The notes beneath the pieces were generated by a model. The model saw nothing but the letters and a program-made list of their open reading frames with translations. It was not told the origin of the DNA and did no database searches. A DNA stretch of 11,715 bases from an uncultured Phascolarctobacterium sp. (GTDB taxonomy: Bacteria > Bacillota > Negativicutes > Acidaminococcales > Acidaminococcaceae): assembly GCA_937901335.1 (NCBI GenBank), contig CALCHC010000122.1:1-11715 (forward strand), written 5' to 3'. Shown here piece after piece: positions 1 through 5,768 of the stretch (the stretch's first letter is position 1; the number at the start of each line of letters is the position of its first letter). A program made the position numbers and the translations under genes.

Positions 1-632
1 TAGGTGGTTTAGATACTAATAATGAAGACAATATGTGGGACATTCGCCAACAAATTGGTATGGTATTTCAAAATCCTGACAACCAAATCGTAGCTGCTAT
101 TGTAGAAGAAGATGTTGCTTTTGGTCCGGAAAATATTGGCGTACCTGGTGAAGAGATTCGTCCTCGCGTAGAAAAGGCTTTAGCTGCTGTAGGTATGAGC
201 GATTATGCTAAGCATGCTCCTCACTTACTTAGTGGTGGTCAAAAACAAAGAGTTGCAATTGCTGGTTTGATGGCTTTGGAGCCTGCTTGCATTGTTTTAG
301 ACGAACCTACTGCAATGCTTGACCCTCAAGGTCGCAAAGAAATTGTTAGTACTGTAAAAAGTTTGAACAAAGATAAAGGCATTACCATCGTTTACATTAC
401 CCACTATATGACAGAAGCACTTGCTGCTGATAGAGTAGTAGTAATGGAAAAAGGTCACATCCGTTTTATGGGAACTCCTAAAGAAGTTTTTAGTAGAGTG
501 GATGAGCTGGAAAAAATTGGTTTGGAAGCACCCTTGGCGGCGAAAGTTGCCAGTGAATTACGCAAGAGCGGCATAAAATTAGCAAAAGATATTATTACTG
601 ATGAGGAGTTGGCACAGGCATTATGTCAATAA
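1..632 (+). CDS. ecfA1: ECF transporter ATPase EcfA1, 5'-truncated by window edge
   Basis: This is the C-terminal part of one of the two ATP-binding subunits of an energy-coupling factor (ECF) vitamin/metal importer, acting on the cytoplasmic face of the membrane. The reading frame is open from base 3, so the true start and the Walker A motif lie upstream of the window; the ATG at 33 is internal. Visible ABC motifs are the Q-loop (QNPDNQIV, just after base 65), the signature LSGGQ (228-242), Walker B ending in DE (291-305) and the switch histidine in THYMTEA (402-404). The residues after the H-loop fit the usual EcfA tail. The stop overlaps the start of the next ATPase gene by 10 bases, implying translational coupling. 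The EcfA1 rather than EcfA2 name rests on gene order and on QNPDNQIV, which is typical of EcfA1. The substrate cannot be told because no S-component is in the window. Confidence 0.93.
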   Translation, partial: GGLDTNNEDNMWDIRQQIGMVFQNPDNQIVAAIVEEDVAFGPENIGVPGEEIRPRVEKALAAVGMSDYAKHAPHLLSGGQKQRVAIAGLMALEPACIVLDEPTAMLDPQGRKEIVSTVKSLNKDKGITIVYITHYMTEALAADRVVVMEKGHIRFMGTPKEVFSRVDELEKIGLEAPLAAKVASELRKSGIKLAKDIITDEELAQALCQ

Positions 633-1480
633 ATTTAGCAAATGTTTTTTATACATATATGACTGGCACTCCTTTTGAGCGTCAGGCTTTAAATGATGTT
701 TCTTTGACCATCGAAAAAGGTGAGATTCTTGCCATTATCGGCCATACTGGTAGTGGTAAATCTACTATGGTACAACATTTGAACGGTTTGATTAAACCTT
801 TACGCGGTAACGTAACTATCGATGGTATTGACATTGCGGGGCGTGGTAGTGATGCGAAACAAGCACGTCAGCAAGTAGGTATGGTGTTTCAATATCCTGA
901 ACATCAAATTTTTGCAGAAACTGTTTACGAGGATATTGCTTTTGGCCCTCGTAACCGTGGCTTCAGCGCAGAAGAAGTTGATAAGCAAGTTCACGAAGCA
1001 ATGGCTTTTGTTGGCTTAGATTTTGATACTTTTGCACAACGTTCTCCCTTCCAATTAAGTGGTGGTCAAATGCGCCGCGTTGCCATTGCAGGTGTTGTGG
1101 CAATGAATCCGGATTATTTGGTTTTGGACGAACCTTCTGCAGGACTTGACCCTCGTAGCCGTAATGCGGTGTTTAAAGAAATTATGGCACTACATAAAGA
1201 ACGTGGCATTGCTATTGTTCTTGTTACCCACAGTATGGAAGAGGCAGCTAAGTATGCCAACAGAATGCTGGTAATTAATAAGGGTAAGGTTTTGTTTGAT
1301 GGTAAGCCTACCGAAATTTTTAGCCAATATAAAGAAGAATTGGTTGAAGTTGGTATGGACGAACCGCAAATCTATAAATTGAGCGCATTGTTGCGTGATA
1401 AAGGTTTAGATATTGACAAGGGCATTACCGATGCTGCGGATCTGGTTAAGAGTATTAAAAAAGCAAAGGGGTGGAGATAA
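623..1480 (+). CDS. ecfA2: ECF transporter ATPase EcfA2
   Basis: Second ATP-binding subunit of the ECF importer. It is expected to heterodimerise with EcfA1 and to drive EcfT by ATP hydrolysis. The 285-residue protein is full length for the family and has every ABC motif in order: Walker A GHTGSGKST (residues 40-48), Q-loop glutamine 90 in FQYPEHQIF, signature LSGGQ (145-149), Walker B LVLDEP with catalytic Glu170, and switch His203 in THSMEEA. The ATG lies inside the end of ecfA1 (10-base overlap), preceded by a GGAG-type sequence at 604-607 that is rather distant, so coupled translation is likely. The stop codon shares one base with the ecfT ATG (TAATG). Family assignment is secure; the 1/2 numbering follows position in the operon and the QYPEHQIF Q-loop usual in EcfA2. 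Confidence 0.95.
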   Translation: MSINLANVFYTYMTGTPFERQALNDVSLTIEKGEILAIIGHTGSGKSTMVQHLNGLIKPLRGNVTIDGIDIAGRGSDAKQARQQVGMVFQYPEHQIFAETVYEDIAFGPRNRGFSAEEVDKQVHEAMAFVGLDFDTFAQRSPFQLSGGQMRRVAIAGVVAMNPDYLVLDEPSAGLDPRSRNAVFKEIMALHKERGIAIVLVTHSMEEAAKYANRMLVINKGKVLFDGKPTEIFSQYKEELVEVGMDEPQIYKLSALLRDKGLDIDKGITDAADLVKSIKKAKGWR

Positions 1481-2298
1481 TGTTAAGTGAAATTACTTTA
1501 GGACAGTATTTCCCTGGAAATTCTTTTATCCACCGCTTGGATCCTAGAACTAAAATTTTAGCTACTTTGATTTACATCATCGCTATCTTTTTGGCAGATA
1601 CTCCGCTTGCTTACGGAATTTTAATTGGTTTTGCTGCACTTGTTGTGGCTGTAGCTAAATTGCCTGTAGGTTTGGTGTTTAAATCTTTGAAACCTATTTG
1701 GATTATCATTTTAATTACAATGGTTATCCATATGTTTACTGCTCCTGGTGAAAACGTCGTTTTCTCTTGGAAGATTTTTAAAATTACAGAAGAAGGTTTA
1801 ATTTTAGGTACTAAGATGGCTTTGCGCTTAATCTTGCTTTTGTTATTCTCTTCTGTTTTGACTTTCACAACTTCTCCCATTGTATTGACTGATGGTATTG
1901 AAAAGTTGTTGCGTCCATTTAAATGCATTGGTGTTCCTGCTCATGAATTGGCAATGATGATGACCATTGCATTGCGTTTCATTCCTACTCTTTTGGAAGA
2001 AACTGATAGAATTATGAAAGCACAAACAGCACGTGGAGCAGATTTTAGTAGTGGTAATCTGATTGAACGTGCTAAAAATATGTTGCCTTTACTTGTTCCT
2101 TTGTTTGTAAGTGCCTTCCGTCGTGCGGAAGAGCTTGCTATTGCCATGGAGTCTCGTTGCTATCGTGGGGGAGAAGGCAGAACTCGTATGCACGAACTTT
2201 CATATAAAAGCATTGACTACATTGCTTTTGCTGCTGTAATTTTCTTGGCAGTAGGTTTGGCAGTATTACGTTGGGGTGCAGGTCTATGCGCACTTTAA
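1480..2298 (+). CDS. ecfT: ECF transporter transmembrane coupling protein EcfT
   Basis: Membrane scaffold of the ECF importer, which passes ATPase movement to the substrate-binding S-component. The 272-residue protein opens with the family hallmark (LGQYFPG, then HRLDPRTKI). It has hydrophobic segments at about residues 27-60, 70-86, 108-132 and 244-265, plus the cytoplasmic coupling helices. The first Ala-Arg-Gly coupling motif is intact (184-186). The second reads Ser-Arg-Cys (225-227, in AMESRCYRGG), keeping the arginine. I place the start at ATG 1480, which overlaps the ecfA2 stop by one base and has an AAAGGGG Shine-Dalgarno about 8 bases upstream; an in-frame GTG at 1471 lies within that ribosome site. 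Its 3' end overlaps truA by 13 bases. Confidence 0.94.
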   Translation: MLSEITLGQYFPGNSFIHRLDPRTKILATLIYIIAIFLADTPLAYGILIGFAALVVAVAKLPVGLVFKSLKPIWIIILITMVIHMFTAPGENVVFSWKIFKITEEGLILGTKMALRLILLLLFSSVLTFTTSPIVLTDGIEKLLRPFKCIGVPAHELAMMMTIALRFIPTLLEETDRIMKAQTARGADFSSGNLIERAKNMLPLLVPLFVSAFRRAEELAIAMESRCYRGGEGRTRMHELSYKSIDYIAFAAVIFLAVGLAVLRWGAGLCAL

Positions 2299-3035
2299 AA
2301 CTAGTAGTTGCTTACGATGGCAGTGCTTATCACGGCTTTCAAAAGCAAAAGAATGCTGTGACAGTGCAAAATATTTTGGAAGAAGTACTTAGCAAGTTAT
2401 GCGGTGAAGCAGTAGTAACTGCCGGTTCAGGACGAACTGACGCAGGAGTACATGCTTGGGGACAAGTAGTGACATTGGAAACAAATGGCACTATTCCCTG
2501 TGCCAATATCATTCGCGCTTCTAAGAAAATGCTTCCAGCAGATATTGTTATTGTCAGTGTTGAAGAAGCTGAAGCAGGTTTTCACGCACGCTATAGTGCT
2601 AAGTGGAAGCGATATCAATATCGCATTGTTGAAAACGAATTTGATAGTCCCTTTGAAGTTAAGTACGCTTGGCAAATTAGGGAAGCTTTAGATGTGGATG
2701 CAATGAACCGAGCATCAAGCTACTTACTTGGAACACATGACTTTAGTGCGTTCCGCAGTAGTGGTAGCGTAGAAACGTCTCCCATTCGTACAATGTATGA
2801 AGCAAGGTGGGAGCGAAGAGGTAGGGAGCTGCTCTTTACCATTGGCGGAGATGGGTTCTTGTATCATATGGTTCGCAACCTTGTATGGTCTTTGGTGCAA
2901 GTGGGATTAGGTAAACGTACACCCAAAGACTTTGAAGCTGAGCTTACTGCAAAGCGTTGTGAATTTTTAAACGAGCCTGCTCCGGCTCAAGGCTTGTATT
3001 TAAAAGAAGTTTTTTATACTGATTTTGAAGCCTAA
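2286..3035 (+). CDS. truA: tRNA pseudouridine(38-40) synthase TruA
   Basis: Converts uridines 38-40 of the tRNA anticodon stem-loop to pseudouridine in the cytoplasm. The 249-residue protein matches the family length. It begins RTLKLVVAYDGSAYHGFQ, and its catalytic aspartate is Asp52 in the invariant GRTDAGVHA motif. Further conserved blocks are FHARYSAKWKRYQYRI, the GTHDFSAFR block and GDGFLYHMVRN with the usual VQVGLGKR after it. I chose ATG 2286 over the in-frame TTG at 2271 because family members start with MRxLKL and an AGG-rich stretch lies just upstream. It overlaps ecfT by 13 bases and is the last gene of the ECF operon, a common Firmicutes arrangement that reflects co-transcription rather than shared function. 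Confidence 0.95.
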   Translation: MRTLKLVVAYDGSAYHGFQKQKNAVTVQNILEEVLSKLCGEAVVTAGSGRTDAGVHAWGQVVTLETNGTIPCANIIRASKKMLPADIVIVSVEEAEAGFHARYSAKWKRYQYRIVENEFDSPFEVKYAWQIREALDVDAMNRASSYLLGTHDFSAFRSSGSVETSPIRTMYEARWERRGRELLFTIGGDGFLYHMVRNLVWSLVQVGLGKRTPKDFEAELTAKRCEFLNEPAPAQGLYLKEVFYTDFEA

Positions 3036-3097
3036 TTTTCGGTTGCTTCTGCCGTAAAAAGCTGTAATTTTTTGTACAAAATTTGTCAAAAAAGTTC

Positions 3098-3126
3098 TTG
3101 ACTTAGGTAGTTCAAATAGGTATAAT
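3098..3126 (+). promoter_or_regulatory. Sigma-A type promoter for rplM-rpsI
   Basis: The -35 box TTGACT (3098-3103) and perfect -10 box TATAAT (3121-3126) are separated by 17 bases, giving an expected start near 3133. An A/T-rich stretch with A- and T-runs just upstream could act as an UP element. This matches the strong expression expected of ribosomal protein genes and separates them from truA. Confidence 0.88.
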
Positions 3127-3132
3127 GACTAT

Positions 3133-3205
3133 ACGTGATTTTCCGCTTGATTTCACTAGCCCCGAAAGACAGTGAGAAAATCAAACTATTGTATATTTCT
3201 CTAGG
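3133..3205 (+). ncRNA. Structured 5' leader of rplM, resembling the L13 leader
   Basis: The roughly 80-base untranslated leader contains a long-range hairpin. An outer 7-bp perfect stem (GATTTTC 3137-3143 with GAAAATC 3176-3182) encloses an inner 5-bp stem (TCACT 3153-3157 with AGTGA 3171-3175) capped by a CCCC-GAAAG loop region. Firmicutes rplM leaders are known to carry a conserved L13-leader element thought to mediate autoregulation by a ribosomal protein. Position and shape fit, but I have not matched the consensus, so the family name is inference. Confidence 0.55.
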
Positions 3206-3217
3206 AGGGACATGAGG

Positions 3218-3655
3218 ATGAAATCTTTTATGGCTAATCCGTCCAACATCGAACGCAAATGGTTCGTAGTTGACGCAGCTGATAAAACTCTCGGCCGTAT
3301 GGCTGCTGAAGTTGCTAAAGTCCTGCGCGGTAAACATAAACCGACTTTTACCCCGCACATGGACACCGGTGATCACGTAATCGTTATCAATGCAGACAAA
3401 GTTGTTCTGACCGGTAAAAAACTTACTCAAAAAATCTATTTCCGTCATTCTGGTTATCTCGGTGGCGACAGCTATGTAAAAGCTGGCGACATGCTGAAGA
3501 AAAACCCTGTAAGAATGGTAGAACTCGCTATTAAAGGCATGATCCCGCACAACCGTCTGGGCAGCCAAATTTACACCAAACTCCACGTTTATGCAGGTAG
3601 CGAACATCCGCATGCTGCTCAAAAACCTGAAGTGTTGGAAATCAACGTAAGATAA
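3218..3655 (+). CDS. rplM: 50S ribosomal protein L13
   Basis: Large-subunit ribosomal protein that binds 23S rRNA early in assembly. The 145-residue product has the family hallmarks ERKWFVVDAADKTLGRMA, then LRGKHKPTFTPHMDTGD, VVLTGKK, YFRHSGYLGG and the C-terminal NRLG. Two in-frame ATGs are possible (3212 and 3218). The AGGAGG at 3203-3208 lies 9 bases from 3218 but only 3 from 3212, and the resulting N-terminus MKSFMA fits the family, so I take 3218. Codon use differs clearly from the flanking genes (CTG/CTC leucine, CCG proline, AAC asparagine), as expected for a very highly expressed gene rather than a transferred one. It is followed 18 bases later by rpsI. Confidence 0.97.
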   Translation: MKSFMANPSNIERKWFVVDAADKTLGRMAAEVAKVLRGKHKPTFTPHMDTGDHVIVINADKVVLTGKKLTQKIYFRHSGYLGGDSYVKAGDMLKKNPVRMVELAIKGMIPHNRLGSQIYTKLHVYAGSEHPHAAQKPEVLEINVR

Positions 3656-3673
3656 GATCGGGAGGAAGAATAA

Positions 3674-4066
3674 ATGGCAGTAGTTACTTATAATGCAACC
3701 GGTCGTCGTAAATCTTCCGTTGCTCGCGTTCGCCTGGTTCCGGGTGAAGGCAACATCATCATCAACGACCGCGAATTGAATAAATATTTTGGTCTGAAAA
3801 CCTTGGAATTGATTGTTAACCAACCGTTGGAACTCACCGAAACCAAAGGTAAATATGACGTTCTCGTAAACGTTAACGGTGGTGGTATCTCCGGTCAAGC
3901 AGGTGCAATCCGTCACGGCATTTCCCGTGCATTGCTCCTCGTTGACGAAGAATTCCGTCCGGTTCTCAAAAAAGCTGGCTTCTTGACTCGCGACCCGCGT
4001 GAAAAAGAACGTCGTAAATACGGCTTGAAAAAAGCTCGTAAAGCAAGCCAATTCTCCAAACGCTAA
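3674..4066 (+). CDS. rpsI: 30S ribosomal protein S9
   Basis: Small-subunit ribosomal protein whose C-terminal tail reaches the P-site tRNA. The 130-residue product shows the family signature from start to end: YNATGRRKSSVARVRLVPG, then GGGISGQAGAIRHGISRAL and the basic tail LTRDPREKERRKYGLKKARK ending in QFSKR. The invariant terminal Lys-Arg is present. The start is supported by GGAGG at 3661-3665, 8 bases upstream. It is the second gene of the L13-S9 unit and shares the biased codon use of rplM. A strong intrinsic terminator follows within 25 bases. Confidence 0.97.
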   Translation: MAVVTYNATGRRKSSVARVRLVPGEGNIIINDRELNKYFGLKTLELIVNQPLELTETKGKYDVLVNVNGGGISGQAGAIRHGISRALLLVDEEFRPVLKKAGFLTRDPREKERRKYGLKKARKASQFSKR

Positions 4067-4086
4067 TATTTGGATTTTGTATTGCC

Positions 4087-4120
4087 AACCCGCAACAGCA
4101 ATGTTGCGGGTTTTTTATTT
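4087..4120 (+). terminator. Intrinsic terminator of rplM-rpsI
   Basis: A perfect 11-bp stem (AACCCGCAACA 4087-4097 with TGTTGCGGGTT 4102-4112) is capped by a GCAA tetraloop and followed by a T-run (4111-4116). This is the strongest terminator in the window. Confidence 0.95.
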
Positions 4121-4300
4121 TGTTGCAGCTACCAAAAACAAGGTTTAAACTCTTTGTGAATTTGAATAATTATAAGTCGAATTTACTCTTTCTTTGCTAT
4201 TGGTACAAACTTGTATCAAAGGTAAGTTGTATATTTAACTCAAGCAAAAGAGTGAAGCGCAAAGTAGAAAGAACGATATACTTTGTAATCAAAATCACAG
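4121..4300 (+). other. Gene-poor AT-rich leader stretch with a small dyad
   Basis: This region between the rpsI terminator and the micro-ORF contains no gene I can support. One imperfect 16-base dyad (4202-4217, core TACAA-AC-TTGTA) could be an operator or a chance repeat. A TATACT at 4277-4282 could be a -10 box for the micro-ORF but has no good -35 partner; other TTG-containing -35 candidates have poor spacing. A 67-codon frame runs across it, but its composition, lack of a ribosome site and overlap with the micro-ORF argue against it. Confidence 0.4.
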
Positions 4301-4315
4301 AGAGGAGGGAAGACC

Positions 4316-4387
4316 ATGACTGAAGTTGCATGCTACAGCTTTTTAGCTTTCACCGTAGCTGGATGTTATTGGCTGATGAAAAAATGA
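4316..4387 (+). CDS. Hypothetical 23-residue membrane-type micropeptide
   Basis: This short frame is preceded by an excellent Shine-Dalgarno (GAGGAGGG, 4302-4309) at about 6-7 bases from its ATG. It would encode a 23-residue peptide starting MTEVACYSFL and ending CYWLMKK: a short polar N-terminus, a hydrophobic and aromatic core of about 15-17 residues containing two cysteines, and a di-lysine tail. That layout suits a single-pass membrane peptide with the tail facing the cytoplasm. It sits alone between the rpsI terminator and its own terminator (4420-4455), so it looks like an independent small transcript. I do not recognise the family. A type I toxin-like peptide, a regulatory membrane peptide, or a leader peptide of the chromate-transporter genes are all possible; none is shown by the sequence. 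Translation is inferred from the ribosome site alone. Confidence 0.5.
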   Translation: MTEVACYSFLAFTVAGCYWLMKK

Positions 4388-4419
4388 TAGTAGATAAAAT
4401 TATTGATGGTATAATATAG

Positions 4420-4460
4420 AAGCTGCAGGAAATGAAAATTTTTCTTGCAGCTTTTATTTT
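4420..4460 (+). terminator. Intrinsic terminator after the micro-ORF
   Basis: A 13-bp stem with one G-U pair (4420-4432 with 4441-4453, core AAGCTGCA/TGCAGCTT) has an 8-base loop and is followed by a T-rich tail from 4452. It ends the short unit upstream of the chromate-transporter genes. Because it lies over the ATG at 4432, it argues against that codon being the transporter start. Confidence 0.85.
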
Positions 4461-4487
4461 TATATTTATAAGTATTGGTGCTATAAT
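4459..4487 (+). promoter_or_regulatory. Extended -10 promoter for chromate transporter pair
   Basis: A perfect extended -10 (TG-C-TATAAT, 4479-4487) lies 17 bases after a weak -35 TTTATA (4459-4464). The predicted start near 4494 gives a short leader with the ribosome site TGAGGT (4505-4510) just before ATG 4516. The same TGCTATAAT core precedes rapZ. Confidence 0.72.
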
Positions 4488-4515
4488 AGTCTTATATTTA
4501 TGGATGAGGTCTTTT

Positions 4516-5082
4516 ATGGATAGAAAAGTTGTAGATAAAGATTTATATTGGAAATTGTTTAAATCAACATTCATCATTAGTGCTTTCACTATTGGTGGTG
4601 GCTTTGTAATCATCTCTTTGCTGAAAGCGAAGTTTGTTGACGAGTATAAGTGGTTGGATGACAAGGAAGCTTTAAACTTAGTAGCGATTGCCCAATCTGC
4701 ACCTGGTATTATGGCAGTTAATGCTGCAATTATTATTGGTTATAAGTTGGCTGGCTTAGCAGGTTCCTTAACAGCAATATTGGCTACAGTTTTACCGCCT
4801 TTGTTTACATTGAGCGTTGTGGCTTATTCTTATGATGTTTTTGCTAGCAATGAGTATGTGCAATTACTTTTGAAGGGTATGCAATGTGGCGCAACTGCCA
4901 TTATTATTAACGTTGCTATCGATTTGTTAAAGAAGGAAATCAAGAAAAAACTTGCGATTCCGTTGTTGATTATTGTAGGAACTTTTGTGGCAAATTATTT
5001 CTTCGATGTTAATTTGATGTACGCAATTTTAGTAGACGCCATGCTTGGTTTTATGCTATTGCGTGATGAAAAATATTCTTGA
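4516..5082 (+). CDS. Chromate transporter family protein, half-size subunit 1
   Basis: A half-length (short-chain) member of the CHR family of membrane transporters, which in other bacteria export chromate or move related anions; the physiological substrate here is unknown. The 188-residue protein carries the family blocks FKSTFIISAFTIGGGFVII near the N-terminus and LVAIAQSAPGIMAVNAAIIIGYKLAG, followed by several hydrophobic helices up to the C-terminus. The frame is open back to ATG 4432, but that start lies inside a terminator stem and upstream of the likely promoter. ATG 4516, with GAGGT 6 bases upstream, gives an N-terminus of normal length; ATG 4504 is an alternative. The partner gene begins 10 bases after its stop and encodes exactly the same number of residues, so the two probably form a heteromeric transporter. 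Confidence 0.85.
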   Translation: MDRKVVDKDLYWKLFKSTFIISAFTIGGGFVIISLLKAKFVDEYKWLDDKEALNLVAIAQSAPGIMAVNAAIIIGYKLAGLAGSLTAILATVLPPLFTLSVVAYSYDVFASNEYVQLLLKGMQCGATAIIINVAIDLLKKEIKKKLAIPLLIIVGTFVANYFFDVNLMYAILVDAMLGFMLLRDEKYS

Positions 5083-5092
5083 GGAGGGCGTA

Positions 5093-5659
5093 ATGATTTA
5101 TTGGGAACTTTTTTGGAGTTTTGTACAAGTTGGCGCCTTTTGTGTTGGCGGCGGTTATGCATCTATGCCTTTGATTCAAGAACAAGTTATTGAACGCCAT
5201 GGGTGGCTTACTTTACAACAATTTATAGATATTTTTACTATTTCACAAATGACACCGGGGCCTATTGGTATTAATGCGGCAACCTTTGTCGGCACTAAAG
5301 TTGCAGGTGTTCCTGGAGCGATTGCCGCTACTGCAGGATTTATTTTTCCTTCCATTATCATCGTTTTGATTTTGGCAAAGTTGTTTTTCAAGTACGGTGA
5401 TATTGGTCCGATTCGTGGAATTTTAAATGGCTTGCGTCCTGCGGTTGTAGCGTTGATTTGTTCCGCAGGTGTTGGTTTTATTTTACTTGCTTTGTGGAAT
5501 ACGGAAACTTTGCCTAAAGATTACACTAAGGTTGACTTGATTGGTTGTATTGTTTTGCCAATTTCTTTGTGGTGTATTCGTAATAAAATGAGCGTTATAA
5601 AATTATTGTGCTTCTCTGGAATGTTAGGTTTAATTTTTGGAGTTGCAGGAATTAGATGA
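5093..5659 (+). CDS. Chromate transporter family protein, half-size subunit 2
   Basis: Second half-size CHR transporter, 188 residues, paired with the preceding gene. Family motifs are FVQVGAFCVGGGYASMPLIQ, HGWLTLQQF and the conserved SQMTPGPIGINAATFVG, followed by GVPGAIAATAGFIFPS and further membrane helices to the end. I use ATG 5093, which has a strong GAGGAGGG (5081-5088) directly upstream. The longer frame from 5045 overlaps the previous gene and would add 16 residues not typical of the family. Compared with subunit 1, it keeps the full TPGPIGIN motif where subunit 1 has APGIMAVN, so the two halves are diverged rather than recent duplicates. Tandem short-chain pairs are the usual form in Firmicutes. 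The true substrate is uncertain. Confidence 0.88.
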   Translation: MIYWELFWSFVQVGAFCVGGGYASMPLIQEQVIERHGWLTLQQFIDIFTISQMTPGPIGINAATFVGTKVAGVPGAIAATAGFIFPSIIIVLILAKLFFKYGDIGPIRGILNGLRPAVVALICSAGVGFILLALWNTETLPKDYTKVDLIGCIVLPISLWCIRNKMSVIKLLCFSGMLGLIFGVAGIR

Positions 5660-5662
5660 ATT

Positions 5663-5695
5663 AGGCGTAGCCTGCGTGGCTACGCTTTTCTTTTG
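5663..5695 (+). terminator. Intrinsic terminator of chromate transporter pair
   Basis: A perfect 8-bp stem (GCGTAGCC 5665-5672 with GGCTACGC 5678-5685) with a 5-base loop is followed by TTTTCTTTTG. It lies 5 bases after the stop of the second transporter gene. Confidence 0.93.
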
Positions 5696-5716
5696 TTTTC
5701 CGAAGTAGTAAAAGTA

Positions 5717-5725
5717 TGCTATAAT
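5717..5725 (+). promoter_or_regulatory. Extended -10 promoter of the rapZ-yvcK-whiA cluster
   Basis: TG-C-TATAAT at 5717-5725 is a consensus extended -10. The -35 region at the right distance is poor (TTTCCG, 5697-5702), which is common when the TG extension is present. It lies between the upstream terminator and the AAGGAG ribosome site of rapZ at 5754-5759. Confidence 0.68.
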
Positions 5726-5768
5726 ATAATTTACTAATCTCATTAATTTATTTAAGGAGTGGACTATT

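Noticed and set aside
3036..3072. A possible terminator after truA (CGG/CCG and GCTT/AAGC pairings before a T-run)
   Set aside because: The stems are only 3-4 bp with loops of 9-10 bases, so I cannot support a functional terminator; the ECF-truA transcript may read on into rplM.
3086..4051. A 321-codon open frame on the - strand opposite rplM and rpsI
   Set aside because: It lies antisense to two certain ribosomal protein genes, has no recognisable domain and no ribosome site; it is open because of the biased codon use of those genes.
4120..4323. A 67-codon + strand frame before the micro-ORF
   Set aside because: It begins inside the rpsI terminator tail at a non-ATG codon without a ribosome site, and the real ribosome site near its end belongs to ATG 4316.
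4387..4415. TATAAT at 4410-4415 as a promoter for the transporter genes
   Set aside because: No acceptable -35 lies at 16-18 bases and a transcript from it would run straight into the 4420-4453 terminator.
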